A stretch of DNA of 46,494 nt from Paracoccaceae bacterium (GCA_026709265.1 JAPOTI010000101.1:1-46494), one strand, 5' to 3'. Positions 27,586 through 36,328 are shown, counted from the first letter of the stretch. Made by a program: numbers and translations. Notes: generated from the letters alone by a model not told the origin.

Positions 27586-28878
27586 TTATATGGTCGCCTT
27601 GGCGAGGGCCTGGTCAATGTCTGAAATCAGGTCGTCAGGATCCTCGATTCCAATTGAGAGTCTGACGACATCGGGAGCAGCACCAGCAGCAATCTGCTGT
27701 TCCGCTGTGAGTTGCCGATGCGTCGTTGAGGCGGAGTGAATGACCAGAGAGCGTGCATCACCGAGATTGGCAACATGACTGAAGAGCTCGAGGCTGTCGA
27801 CGAATTTTACACAGGCTTCATAACCGCCCTCGATCGCAAAGGTGAAGATTGCACCTGCACCGCGAGGGCAGATTTTCTTGATTCGTGCGTAATAGGGTGA
27901 TGACTTGAGCCCCGCATAAGATACGGACCTGACCCGCGAATCGTTCTCCAACCAGTTTGCGATGGTCACGGCATTGTCCACATGTTTACGCATCCTGAGT
28001 GAGAGAGTTTCAATGCCGAGCAACGTGTAGTGCGCACCCTGTGGATTCATGGTCATTCCAAGATCGCGCAATCCAACGGCGATTCCATGAAATGTGAAGG
28101 CAAGAGCGCCGAAGGTTTCGTGGAATTTCAGACCGTGATACGCTGGTTCCGGCTCCGAGAGAGATGGGAATCGGTCACTTGCGGACCAGTCGAACGTCCC
28201 TGAATCGACAATTGCCCCGCCCGTCACTGTGCCGTTCCCGGTCAAATATTTGGTCGTCGAATGTACAACCAGCGTGGCGCCAAAATCAATGGGGCGGCAG
28301 AGATATGGCGAGGCCGATGTGTTGTCGACGATGAGCGGAATACCATGCGATTCGGCAATGCGGCTCAGGGCTTCCAGGTCACTGATATAACCTCCCGGAT
28401 TGGCAATGGATTCGCAAAAGATGGCGCGGGTATCCGAGTCAACTGCCGCCGCAACTGAGTCGAGATTCTCCGTATCAACAAATTTTGCTGCCCAGCCAAA
28501 TCGATGGATCGTGCGGCTGAATTGCGTGACGGTACCTCCATACAGACGGCTTGATGCAACGATGTTGCGGCCCGGTCCCATAAGCGGAAAAAGAGACATG
28601 ATCTGTGCGCCATGACCCGATGCGCAGCAAACAGCACCGGCACCACCTTCAAGCGCGGCGATACGTTCCTGCAGCACGGCGATCGTTGGATTGGTCAAGC
28701 GGGAATAGATGTATCCGACTTCCTGGAGATTGAACAACGACGCCGCATGTTCGGCATCACGAAAAACAAATGCTGTCGACTGGTAGATTGGGGTTTGCCG
28801 TGCACCGGTGGCAGGGTCAGGGCGTCCGCCGGCATGAACCTGCAATGTATCGAATCCATAAATTGGTTGATCAGACAT
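27586..28878 (-). CDS. metY: O-acetylhomoserine aminocarboxypropyltransferase (sulfhydrylase)
   Basis: PLP enzyme of the Cys/Met-metabolism family that makes homocysteine from O-acetyl-L-homoserine and sulfide. The 430-residue length and GFDTLQVHAGGRPDPATGARQ start are typical of MetY. The PLP lysine is in VVHSTTKYLTGNG; other signatures are TNPTIAVLQERIAALEGG and the C-terminal LVIHSASTTHRQL then VRLSIGIEDPDDLI. ATG 28878 is chosen over the frame to 28935. The leader holds two near-identical ATATTCCCCATAT-type blocks (listed separately) but no SAM riboswitch that I can recognise. Confidence 0.94.
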   Translation of the reverse strand: MSDQPIYGFDTLQVHAGGRPDPATGARQTPIYQSTAFVFRDAEHAASLFNLQEVGYIYSRLTNPTIAVLQERIAALEGGAGAVCCASGHGAQIMSLFPLMGPGRNIVASSRLYGGTVTQFSRTIHRFGWAAKFVDTENLDSVAAAVDSDTRAIFCESIANPGGYISDLEALSRIAESHGIPLIVDNTSASPYLCRPIDFGATLVVHSTTKYLTGNGTVTGGAIVDSGTFDWSASDRFPSLSEPEPAYHGLKFHETFGALAFTFHGIAVGLRDLGMTMNPQGAHYTLLGIETLSLRMRKHVDNAVTIANWLENDSRVRSVSYAGLKSSPYYARIKKICPRGAGAIFTFAIEGGYEACVKFVDSLELFSHVANLGDARSLVIHSASTTHRQLTAEQQIAAGAAPDVVRLSIGIEDPDDLISDIDQALAKATI

Positions 28879-28923
28879 GGGGCTTGGTCTTTGTGCTTCC
28901 TGCGAGAAAGCGCGCCGATTAGC

Positions 28924-28979
28924 ATATTGCCCCATATTGACAAGGCAAATATCCTATTTCGGGACAATATTCCCCATAT
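28924..28979 (-). promoter_or_regulatory. Two copies of an ATATT(G)CCCCATAT motif upstream of metY
   Basis: ATATTGCCCCATAT at 28924-28937 and ATATTCCCCATAT at 28967-28979 differ by one base, are 43 bases apart, and both lie within about 100 bases of the metY start. They look like two sites for the same DNA-binding protein, or promoter elements of the leader. No protein can be assigned. Confidence 0.35.
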
Positions 28980-29068
28980 CAAACAAGTTCAGTCTGTCGT
29001 ATCAAAAGCGGTTCAGAAGATGTGATGGTGTTCCGACAGACTGTCGGAGCGACGCATCGGTTTCCGAA

Positions 29069-29851
29069 TCATTCGATTCCTCGAAGTGCAAATAATGCAA
29101 CGGCTGCTGCATTCGAAACATTGAGCGAACCCGCACAAATGCGCACGAGAAAGTCACACTTTTTCCGCGTCAGTTCACGAAGTCCGATATGTTCGGATCC
29201 CAAAACGATGGCCACGCGCCCGGCATGAATGATTGTGGGTAGCGAAGCAAGGTCTTCGGGAGATGACGCGTCCAGTCCAATCAGCATGAAATTCTCACTG
29301 CGCAGACCGTCTATGGCGCGTGCAAGGTTGTTGACCCGAATATATGGCATCAGCTCCATGGCGCCTGAGGCTGACTTGGCGAGGGCGCCGGTTTCCGGGG
29401 GTGAGTGACGCGCCAGGCCAATGACGGCTTCTGCCTCGAAGGCGAGGGCACTGCGAAGGATCGCACCAACATTGCGTGGATCACCAACTCTGTCGAGGAT
29501 GACAATTCGCGATGTTGCCGTTACATTTTTGCACATGAAACCGAGGTCTGGCTGTTGCAGTGGTTCTGTCTGCAGTGCGGCTCCCTGGTGAACGGTATCC
29601 GGGGCAAGCGTTGCGGGGAATTCTCGCAGATCGGCAATCTCGGCCTTGATCCCGGCCTGTCCGATATCTTCTGCGAGTCGTCGCGCTGCATTGGCCGTCA
29701 ATACCAGCCGGTGTTTATGACGTTTCGGGTTCAGCAAGGCCGCCCGGACGGCATGGATTCCATAAATCCATAGACGTTGGTCTGCCAGATTTTTGCCATG
29801 CTCACCATGTGGTTTGATACGCATTTTCAGCTTCGGGTCTGGGGCTGACAT
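29069..29851 (-). CDS. rlmB: TrmH/SpoU-family RNA 2'-O-ribose methyltransferase (RlmB-like)
   Basis: SAM-dependent methyltransferase with a SPOUT knot fold, probably modifying 23S rRNA Gm2251 or a tRNA. The 260-residue protein has an N-terminal substrate-binding domain (WIYGIHAVRAALLNPKR, then HQGAALQTEP). The three SpoU motifs follow: LDRVGDPRNVGAILRSA, IVLGSEHIGL and SLNVSNAAAVALFAL. The RlmB assignment rests on the N-terminal domain and overall length; a tRNA methylase of the same family cannot be excluded. It is transcribed divergently from tRNA-Tyr with about 136 bases between. Confidence 0.88.
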   Translation of the reverse strand: MSAPDPKLKMRIKPHGEHGKNLADQRLWIYGIHAVRAALLNPKRHKHRLVLTANAARRLAEDIGQAGIKAEIADLREFPATLAPDTVHQGAALQTEPLQQPDLGFMCKNVTATSRIVILDRVGDPRNVGAILRSALAFEAEAVIGLARHSPPETGALAKSASGAMELMPYIRVNNLARAIDGLRSENFMLIGLDASSPEDLASLPTIIHAGRVAIVLGSEHIGLRELTRKKCDFLVRICAGSLNVSNAAAVALFALRGIE

Positions 29852-29945
29852 GTCATACTCCCGGGAGGTCGGTAATCTGCAAAAACAACTCTTTCACAAT
29901 CAGAGAAACACCTGTTGCTCAAGACTGCGACCGCTGGATTTGCAG

Positions 29946-29975
29946 TTGACTTGAGGAAAGTCTGCAAAGTATCGA
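29946..29975 (+). promoter_or_regulatory. Possible sigma-70 promoter of tRNA-Tyr
   Basis: TTGACT (29946-29951) and TATCGA (29970-29975) are spaced by 18 bases. A start would fall a few bases before the tRNA at 29988. The -35 is good and the -10 is weak. This is a pattern call only. Confidence 0.4.
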
Positions 29976-29987
29976 AACATTCGGAAT

Positions 29988-30071
29988 GGGCGACGGGCTG
30001 CAAGGTGCGGCAGCGGACTGTAACTCCGCCGGGGAGACCCATGCCTGGTTCGATTCCAGGGTCGCCCACCA
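29988..30071 (+). tRNA. tRNA-Tyr (anticodon GTA)
   Basis: A complete class II tRNA of 84 bases with encoded CCA. The acceptor stem pairs GGGCGAC with GTCGCCC. The D stem is GCTG/CGGC (one G-U pair). The anticodon stem GCGGA/TCCGC closes loop CTGTAAC with anticodon GTA. A long variable arm has a GGG/CCC stem, and the T stem CCTGG/CCAGG closes TTCGATT. The long variable arm fits bacterial tRNA-Tyr. Confidence 0.95.
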
Positions 30072-30124
30072 TTCCCTCTCAGCGAAAGCTCGGTAGGGGG
30101 AATCGGTTTCAAATTTTCAGAAAA

Positions 30125-30152
30125 TAAAAGAATCGACGCCAACAAATTGGCG
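30125..30152 (-). terminator. Terminator-like hairpin after the frc operon
   Basis: On the minus strand CGCCAA and TTGGCG form a 6-bp stem with a 4-base loop, followed by a T-rich stretch (tcgattctttt). It lies just after the frcA stop codon (30165-30167) and would end the frcBCA transcript. Confidence 0.5.
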
Positions 30153-30164
30153 CAATAATTGTTG

Positions 30165-30965
30165 TTATGCTTCCCCCGTTTCGCTCTGAAGTGCAACATC
30201 GACTTCTTCCGGTTTCATGGCACCTGTCATGAGTGCAACAGCATCGGACATTGAAATGTCTTTTGGATCAATCACGCAGAGCCGCCGACCCAGACGATGC
30301 ACATGTATACGGTCCGCCACCTCGAAGACATGGGGCATGTTGTGACTGATCAGGATAATCGGGATGCCCCGCGATTTGACTTCAAGGATCAGGTCAAGAA
30401 CACGACGACCTTCTTTCACGCCCAGTGCAGCTGTTGGCTCGTCAAGAATCACAACGTTCGAACCGAACGCTGCCGCGCGTGCCACAGCTACCCCCTGTCT
30501 TTGACCGCCCGAAAGAGTTTCAACTTTTTGATTGATATTCTGAATTGTCATAAGGCCCAGTTCCGACAGTTTCTCTCTCGCGATCTGCCGCATTTTTTTC
30601 TTGTCGAGTTGCCGAAAGACTTTGCCCATGATGCCTGACCGTCGGATTTCCCGGCCCATGAACATATTGTCGGCTATGGAGAGTGCAGGTGACATCGCCA
30701 GCGTCTGATAGACGGTTTCGATACCATACTCCCGTGCGTGGATAGGCGAGTTGAATGCAACCAACTCACCATCCAGGGTGACTTGGCCGCTATCGGGTTT
30801 GATGGCCCCGGACAGGGCCTTGATCAGCGTTGATTTCCCGGCTCCATTGTCACCAATCACCGCAAGAATTTCGTTAGGCAGAAGTTCGAAATCGCAATTC
30901 TCCATTGCCGTGACTCGACCGTAGCGCTTGGTGAGGCCTCGTCCTGTCAGAATAGCCTGATTCAT
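30165..30965 (-). CDS. frcA: Sugar ABC transporter ATPase (FrcA-like)
   Basis: Cytoplasmic ATPase of a ribose/fructose-type ABC importer. The 266-residue chain has a single nucleotide-binding domain, as in FrcA, not the double domain of RbsA. Motifs: Walker A GDNGAGKST, Q-loop region ETVYQTLAMSPALSIADN, signature LSGGQRQG, Walker B VVILDEPTAALG and switch His in ILISHNMPHVFEVAD. ATG 30965 overlaps the permease stop codon by one base (TGATG), which implies translational coupling. It is last in the frcB-frcC-frcA operon. The substrate is inferred as a monosaccharide such as fructose, mannose or ribose, from family resemblance only. Confidence 0.9.
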   Translation of the reverse strand: MNQAILTGRGLTKRYGRVTAMENCDFELLPNEILAVIGDNGAGKSTLIKALSGAIKPDSGQVTLDGELVAFNSPIHAREYGIETVYQTLAMSPALSIADNMFMGREIRRSGIMGKVFRQLDKKKMRQIAREKLSELGLMTIQNINQKVETLSGGQRQGVAVARAAAFGSNVVILDEPTAALGVKEGRRVLDLILEVKSRGIPIILISHNMPHVFEVADRIHVHRLGRRLCVIDPKDISMSDAVALMTGAMKPEEVDVALQSETGEA

Positions 30966-32023
30966 CACGCACTCGCCTTTCTGATATACTGGTCCAAGGT
31001 CACTGCCATGATGATGAGAATACCGATGAGGAGATAGGTCCACTGGACATCAGCACCGAGCAGCCTGAGCCCGAGGGAAAATACACCGACGATAAGAGCA
31101 CCAAAGAGTGATCCAGCAATCGACCCGCGCCCCCCGAAAAGCGAGATTCCGCCAATGACGACGGCTGTGATGGATTCAATATTGGCAAGCTGTCCGGCTT
31201 GGGGAGACACCGATCCCAAACGTCCGATGAGCACCCAACCCGCAATGGCACAGATCAAACCGGCCAGCGCATAAACCGAAATCAGCGTGGACTTAACGTT
31301 GACACCTGAAAGTTCCGCTGCATCGGGATCATCGCCGACCGCATAGATGTGTCGCCCCCAGGCGGTCTGACTGAGGATGTATGAAAGAAAGCCGACCAAA
31401 AGCAGCATGAGTATGACGCCGTATGTGAATATGGCGCCGCCAATTTCGACCTTGTTTCCAAAGAACTGGAGGAAGGGTGCTTGGGCGGCAATGTCCTGGC
31501 TGCGAATGACCTCGCTACCGGAATAGAGGAAATTTGCAGCAAGTGCGATCTGCCACATACCCAGAGTCACAATAAATGGGGGCAGTTTGACATAGGCAAC
31601 CAGCACACCATTGATCGTGCCGATCAGGAAACCACAGGCCAGGCCACAGAAGATTGCAATTTCAGGAGGAAGACCAAGATCAAATGTGAACTTGCCCATA
31701 ACCACCGAAGACAGCACCATGATCGCACCCACGGACAAATCGATCCCAGCGGTCAGGATGACAAGTGACTGGGCGCAGGCAACAATCCCAACAATTGCGA
31801 CCTGCTGGAGAATGAGTGTCAACGTGAATGCTGAAAAGAAACGTTCACCGATCAATGCGCTGAAGATCGTGGTTGATACCAGCAAGACGATCAGGGGAAC
31901 GACTGCCGGGTTGTTGTGCAAGAAATGAGCGAGCTGATTGCCGAGCCCATCCTGCTGTTCAAACTCAGCAGGCACGTCGCTTCCAGGGAGTTTTCCGTCT
32001 CTTGGATCCCGCATGGCTGGCAT
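30965..32023 (-). CDS. frcC: Sugar ABC transporter permease (FrcC/RbsC-like)
   Basis: Inner-membrane permease of 352 residues with about 8-10 hydrophobic helices. The BPD_transp_2 hallmarks are present: QSLVILTAGIDLSVGAIMVL, NGVLVAYVKLPPFIVTLGMW, the cytoplasmic coupling loop WGRHIYAVGDDPDAAELSGV and GGISLFGGRGSIAGSLFGAL. The hydrophilic N-terminal 35 residues are typical for Frc-type permeases. ATG 32023 is used; ATG 32014 is a possible alternative. It is the middle gene of the operon, coupled to frcA. Confidence 0.92.
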   Translation of the reverse strand: MPAMRDPRDGKLPGSDVPAEFEQQDGLGNQLAHFLHNNPAVVPLIVLLVSTTIFSALIGERFFSAFTLTLILQQVAIVGIVACAQSLVILTAGIDLSVGAIMVLSSVVMGKFTFDLGLPPEIAIFCGLACGFLIGTINGVLVAYVKLPPFIVTLGMWQIALAANFLYSGSEVIRSQDIAAQAPFLQFFGNKVEIGGAIFTYGVILMLLLVGFLSYILSQTAWGRHIYAVGDDPDAAELSGVNVKSTLISVYALAGLICAIAGWVLIGRLGSVSPQAGQLANIESITAVVIGGISLFGGRGSIAGSLFGALIVGVFSLGLRLLGADVQWTYLLIGILIIMAVTLDQYIRKASA

Positions 32024-32088
32024 GACTCAAGTCCCCTTGAATATCGGGTGCGAGGGCACCAATGCGCCCTCGCCAATACCGAGAAGAA

Positions 32089-33102
32089 TCAGCCCCAGCA
32101 GAGGTCTGCTCCCTCAGCAACAGACAGCTGGTCAAGACCATCAACGGGTGCGTTGGTAATGAGACCAACGCCCGTATCGTAGAAAGCCTTTCCTTCTGTT
32201 GCAGCAGGCATTTCACCCGTTTCGACAGCTTTGACAATGGCTTCAACCCCAAGACCAGCCATGTCCAAAGGATATTGCTGGGCTGTAGCACCAATCACAC
32301 CAGCGGCAACGTCTGCCACACCCGGGCAACCGCCATCCACCGATACGATGGTAACGTCGTTTTCGCGTCCAACGGCTTTGAGAGCCTCATAAGCACCCGC
32401 AGCGGCAGGCTCATTGATTGTGTAGACAACATTGATACCGGGATCGATGGCGAGGAGGTTTTCCATACCTTTACGTCCCCCTTCGGCATTGCCATTCGAG
32501 AGTTCGTGACCAACAATGCGCGGGTCAGTTTCGTCGCCCCACTTCGCAGGGTCACCAATATCGATCCCAAAGCCGGTCAAGAATCCCTGGTTGCGTAGTA
32601 CGCCCACAGTTGGCTGAGAGACGTTGATGTTGAGCAGGCCGATTTTGGCACCAGAGGTGTCACCCATCGTCTTCGCAGCCCAGGCACCAATCAATTCACC
32701 TGCGAGGAAATTGTCGGTTGCGAAGGTCATGTCGGCCGCGTCAATTGGATCAAGAGGTGTGTCCAACGCCAGCACCACCAGTCCAGCATTACGTGCTTGT
32801 TCAACGGATGATGTGATGGCCTTGGTATCCGAAGCGACCAGCAAGATCCCCCCGACACCTGCTGCAATGCACGTTTCGATGGCAGCGACTTGCGTTTCAT
32901 GGTCGCCATCAAGTTTGCCCGCATAGGAGCGCAGTTCGACGCCCATTTCGGCCGCTTTTGCAAATGCACCCTGTGCCATTTTTACGAAGAATGGGTTTGT
33001 CGCGTCCTTGGTGATGAGACAAACACTGGTGTCTGCTACGGCAACGCCTCCTATGCATATTGAAGTTGCTAAAGCCGCAACACCGGTTTTGAGAAAGTTC
33101 AT
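32089..33102 (-). CDS. frcB: Sugar ABC transporter substrate-binding protein (FrcB-like)
   Basis: Periplasmic binding protein of the ribose/galactose (Peripla_BP_4) class, 337 residues. The signal peptide runs [23 protein letters not shown] with cleavage before DTSVCLI. The mature start [20 protein letters not shown] is the family hallmark, followed by LDTPLDPID and the hinge-side [17 protein letters not shown] 33102 has GGAG at good spacing; the long upstream frame to 33291 is not conserved. It is the first gene of the operon and its start faces the ROK regulator across a 318-base region with a palindrome. Confidence 0.92.
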   Translation of the reverse strand: MNFLKTGVAALATSICIGGVAVADTSVCLITKDATNPFFVKMAQGAFAKAAEMGVELRSYAGKLDGDHETQVAAIETCIAAGVGGILLVASDTKAITSSVEQARNAGLVVLALDTPLDPIDAADMTFATDNFLAGELIGAWAAKTMGDTSGAKIGLLNINVSQPTVGVLRNQGFLTGFGIDIGDPAKWGDETDPRIVGHELSNGNAEGGRKGMENLLAIDPGINVVYTINEPAAAGAYEALKAVGRENDVTIVSVDGGCPGVADVAAGVIGATAQQYPLDMAGLGVEAIVKAVETGEMPAATEGKAFYDTGVGLITNAPVDGLDQLSVAEGADLCWG

Positions 33103-33289
33103 TTTGTTCTCCAAATCTATTGAACTTGAAAGTTGCGCTGCTCTGGTCGAATCGAGTCTGCGCAACACGATTAACTGAGAGTCATATCTGGGATGTCTGA
33201 CAACGAATCCGCCGCTCTTCCCCCAAGTATTCTCCCAAAAGACGGCGGTGCCGCCTGCACATGGCTTATGCAGACAATTGAATTTTGTC

Positions 33290-33318
33290 AATAATTACTT
33301 CGTTATGAAGTAATAATT
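33290..33318. promoter_or_regulatory. Palindromic operator, probable ROK repressor site
   Basis: Arms AATAATTACTTC and GAAGTAATAATT are separated by GTTAT and match at 11 of 12 positions as an inverted repeat. It is the strongest palindrome in the frcB/ROK intergenic region. Its position, between two divergent promoters, fits autoregulation plus control of the transporter by the ROK protein. Confidence 0.6.
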
Positions 33319-33420
33319 TTGTTGTGTTGTCGATCTTCGCATGAAATCCTGCAAATAGCATTGCATACAGACATATGCGGCGCTCACCAGAAACGATCGA
33401 AATGATGCAGATGGATTAAA

Positions 33421-34620
33421 ATGAACCGGGAAAACAAAGACAAACGGCTATTTGTAAATCCCAAGAAGGGAACGAATCAGGTTGCCGTCGGCAATTACAA
33501 TGAACGTCTGGTATTGCAACTTGTGCGGGAACACGGAGAGCTCTCCAAGGCTGAGGCGACTCGTGCAACCGGGCTTTCCGCGAATGCAATCTCCGTGATT
33601 TTTCGCTCTCTGGAAGCCGATGGGCTACTGCTTCGCGGCGAGCCGATTCGGGGAAGAGTTGGTGCGCCTTCGACCCCCCTTCGCATCAATCCTGTTGCTC
33701 ACTCTTATGTTGTCCTGAAGATTGGACGCCGCAGTATGGAACTGGCCGTGGTCAATTTCATGGGTGAAGTGATCGCATCCAGAGAGTTGTTTCAACCGTT
33801 CCCAACCCCGGCCGCAACAGTCGAATTTGTGCAGGATGAACTGCAGGATCTTCTACGTTTGGCGCAGAGAACCCGAGAGTCCATTTCATCAATGGCAGTA
33901 GCAATGCCTTTTGAACTTTGGCACTGGACGGATGATTTTGATGCTCCGGCAGAGGAAATGGAAGCTTGGCGAGACTTTGACGTCGAGCGAGATATCAGGA
34001 ATTTCGTGCCATGGGAAGTCATCGTCGAGAATGACGCAACCGCCGCTTGCCGGGCTGAGGTGGTTTTCGGGTCCCACGCTGATAAGCAGGACTGGATATA
34101 TTTTTACGTCGGCACTTTCATCGGTGGCGGTATTGTTTTGAATGGGAGTGTTTTTCGGGGGCGAAGAGGAAATGCCGGAGGGTTTGGACCCATGCGGGTT
34201 CCCGACCAGGAGGGCGGGAACCGGTTGGTGGATCATGCGTCCCTTGTGACCTTGGAACGATTGGTTGCGAAAGTCATCGGCCGCCCATTCTCGCCTTATG
34301 AAGCCTCAGATTGTTGGGCAGAATTTGAGCCGCTGGTTTCTGATTGGATAACTCGTGCAGGACGCAATCTGGCGCATGCCATCGTATCTTCATTGTCTGT
34401 CATAGATTTTGAAGCGGTTGTCATAGACGGTGCGATGCCGGTTGAAATTACCAACAGACTTGTGTCCGAAGTTATTTCCCAGCTTCAACAAACGGATTTG
34501 CAGGGTGTGTTGATGCCCGAGGTCGAAGCGGGCACTTTCGGGCGTCAGGCCAGAACAATAGGAGCCGCCGCTGCTCTGGTAAGTGCAGACTACCAGATTG
34601 ATCAAAACACTTTGCTGTGA
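33421..34620 (+). CDS. ROK-family transcriptional regulator
   Basis: A 399-residue regulator that probably senses the sugar imported by the adjacent ABC system. The N-terminal winged helix-turn-helix is at about residues 30-75 (LVREHGELSKAEATRATGLS, then AISVIFRSLEADGLL). The ROK sugar-kinase-like domain follows with ENDATAACRAE (the catalytic-type Asp), IGGGIVLNGSVFRGRRGNAG, and a C-terminal DGAMP block. The usual Cys-rich zinc motif (CxCGxxGCxE) is absent: MRVPDQEGGNRLVDHASL stands in its place. The kinase activity is therefore probably lost and sugar sensing may be zinc-free. It is divergent from frcB, which suggests repression from the palindrome between them. Confidence 0.9.
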   Translation: MNRENKDKRLFVNPKKGTNQVAVGNYNERLVLQLVREHGELSKAEATRATGLSANAISVIFRSLEADGLLLRGEPIRGRVGAPSTPLRINPVAHSYVVLKIGRRSMELAVVNFMGEVIASRELFQPFPTPAATVEFVQDELQDLLRLAQRTRESISSMAVAMPFELWHWTDDFDAPAEEMEAWRDFDVERDIRNFVPWEVIVENDATAACRAEVVFGSHADKQDWIYFYVGTFIGGGIVLNGSVFRGRRGNAGGFGPMRVPDQEGGNRLVDHASLVTLERLVAKVIGRPFSPYEASDCWAEFEPLVSDWITRAGRNLAHAIVSSLSVIDFEAVVIDGAMPVEITNRLVSEVISQLQQTDLQGVLMPEVEAGTFGRQARTIGAAAALVSADYQIDQNTLL

Positions 34621-35185
34621 ACTGGCAAGCAGGGGACGATTTCTCGCAGTGTGTGAAGGGATCGCCAGACTATCACGCAAACCGGGATTCAGGGCTGAGA
34701 ATCGGGTCAATCCCAACTGACAAAGTATCCGAGGATCCCTGATGACAGATTTCCGCTCCAACCCGCCGCAGGTCGCAAGTTTTGTTCAGGGCGGCAGCGC
34801 GCGCTGGACCGCTTCCGGTTCATTGTGGATCACATGCAGAAGCATGGCTGCCGCGCCGCTGGTTTGGCAAGCGCCCGGCTCCCATTCGTGGTCACCGGAG
34901 AGGCTCATGCCCATCAGGGAGTATTTGCGTCGGCGCGAGTGCGGCCTGTTTCCGCACTTCAAGTGGTGCGATGAAGTTTATGCACAAGGGCGGGTCCTTT
35001 CCCCTTTGCATGGGCGAGAACTTCACTGAGGGATTAAATCAAGTCGACTCCAAAAGTGCTCATTTTTCTCCTTTCCGGCATTCCTGAGAGCAATGGCAGC
35101 GGTGCTCTGAAGGGATGCATACCGGAGTGTTTGATGAGAAACACTGGTGCAAATGAGGCGATCCGTCCCACGCCGCCCTGAGACC
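34621..35185. other. Intergenic region with an unidentified decayed frame
   Basis: 565 bases. The segment 34770-34985 is GC-richer and holds overlapping open frames. One plus-strand frame reads RFRFIVDHMQKHGC and GLASARLPFVVTGEAHAHQG before a stop. It looks protein-like but matches no family I can name, and it lacks a good start, so it is not called as a gene. The rest shows nothing recognisable. Confidence 0.4.
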
Positions 35186-35737
35186 CTATGAGCGCAACGT
35201 AGTCCAGACATCGTCAATTGTTGCCTTGAGCTTGTCATAAGCCACAGGTTGGAAACCTTCCTTGTACAATCGGCCAGCGGTTACGGATTTCTGATTTGTG
35301 AACACACGGTCAATATCGGCTTTTGAAATGACGAAAAACGCCCAATGCGAGACATCAAGCGGCATGTAAGCCTTCGGCTCCTTCGTGCACTCCAGACACA
35401 AAACATAAATATCGGCCCAACGTCTTGGACTTTCGGAAGTTTTCCATTTCCACGTCCGGTTGCACCAGACGCTTTTCTTTTGTGAGATCAAGAATGTCGG
35501 ACTGTTCGTCGGGATCAGCTTGTTGTCTTTACCAGGCTGCAGATAAGCCGAACATTTGACTTCGATCTTCGGTCCATTATCTGTGCATTCAATATCCACA
35601 TAGTGCCAGTCTTCAGCCGATTGTGTTACTTCGTCCAAAGCACAGCGGACAAGATACTCCGCAAGGAGCCCGCGCGCTGTCGGACTTGTCATGCTCCCGG
35701 GCAAAGCCCATTCGCGAAACGCGTCAACGGATATCAT
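35186..35737 (-). CDS. Hypothetical protein, possible PD-(D/E)XK nuclease
   Basis: A 183-residue protein. The N-terminal half has the spacing of a PD-(D/E)XK nuclease core: Glu27 in GLLAEYLV, Asp48 in WHYVDIEC, then Glu59-Val-Lys61 in PKIEVKCSAYLQ. A hydrophobic strand and helix pattern around them fits the fold. Further on are CNRTWKWK and a cysteine pair in YVLCLEC; the C-terminal half is Trp- and Lys-rich and may bind DNA. The start is ATG 35737 with a weak ribosome site; ATG 35692 is possible and would still keep the putative core. It resembles stand-alone restriction-like or mobile-element proteins, and no methylase or ATPase is adjacent. The nuclease assignment is inference. Confidence 0.55.
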   Translation of the reverse strand: MISVDAFREWALPGSMTSPTARGLLAEYLVRCALDEVTQSAEDWHYVDIECTDNGPKIEVKCSAYLQPGKDNKLIPTNSPTFLISQKKSVWCNRTWKWKTSESPRRWADIYVLCLECTKEPKAYMPLDVSHWAFFVISKADIDRVFTNQKSVTAGRLYKEGFQPVAYDKLKATIDDVWTTLRS

Positions 35738-35825
35738 GTGCCAACCCGCCTTAGATCCCGGAACCCGACTCGTTCCGCATGCCGTCTATTCGTGGGTGAA
35801 ATTCTTTCCCGACACGACCGCCATG

Positions 35826-36179
35826 TTAAGCATTGCATCGTCCATCTCCATGTTGCTGTGGATCGTGCACTTCTGAAATGTCCGGGTCGCACCGGTAATC
35901 GCTGAGGTTGCCTTGTTCAGTTCTGACAGGCAGACAACCGGTCTCGGTCCGATCCAACGGACCCGCTGTGTTTTCGCACCAGTGATCAAGTTGCTCTTTG
36001 CCAATGCCTGTCAGTTCAAGGGCCTCTGTGGACAGGCTGCGCATCCTGTCCACGGTGTGATCGTCAAAGACATACGGCTTCTTGGCATCCACCTGCGCGG
36101 TCTCAGTCATCTCCGTCAATATGGGCAGCATGGATCGTGGCTGCCACTTCGGTTGCTGAGGCTGTTGGTCTTCAATCAT
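35826..36179 (-). CDS. Hypothetical protein, possibly frameshifted at its C-terminus
   Basis: A 117-residue protein of unknown function. ATG 36179 is preceded by GGAGGT at good spacing, a strong ribosome site, so translation starts here and not further upstream. The first 80 residues (KWQPRSMLPILTEM, KPYVFDDHTVDRMR and STEALELTGIGKEQLDHW) are helical and resemble uncharacterised proteobacterial proteins that carry a similar P-R/W-x-P-x-SMLP opening. The last 40 residues are low in hydrophobic order. An overlapping frame at 35786-36004 reads ATRTFQKCTIHSNMEMDDAM. A frameshift near 35990 could therefore join the two and give a longer original protein. Confidence 0.5.
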   Translation of the reverse strand: MIEDQQPQQPKWQPRSMLPILTEMTETAQVDAKKPYVFDDHTVDRMRSLSTEALELTGIGKEQLDHWCENTAGPLDRTETGCLPVRTEQGNLSDYRCDPDISEVHDPQQHGDGRCNA

Positions 36180-36328
36180 GGGGACCTCCATGCACAAAAG
36201 CCGCCAGAAAACCTTGACGGATGAATACCCACCACAAAACCCTGCCAAATAATTCTGAAATTGACAACACCCGATCAGCATGAAAAATCGTCCGAGACGG
36301 GCCCGGTCTTTCGGAGCAGATCATTCCA

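Noticed and set aside
28879-29068. SAM-II riboswitch upstream of metY
   Set aside because: The leader has a GCGCGC segment and a downstream AAGC, but the conserved SAM-II pattern with its pseudoknot and GCTAAA element is not there.
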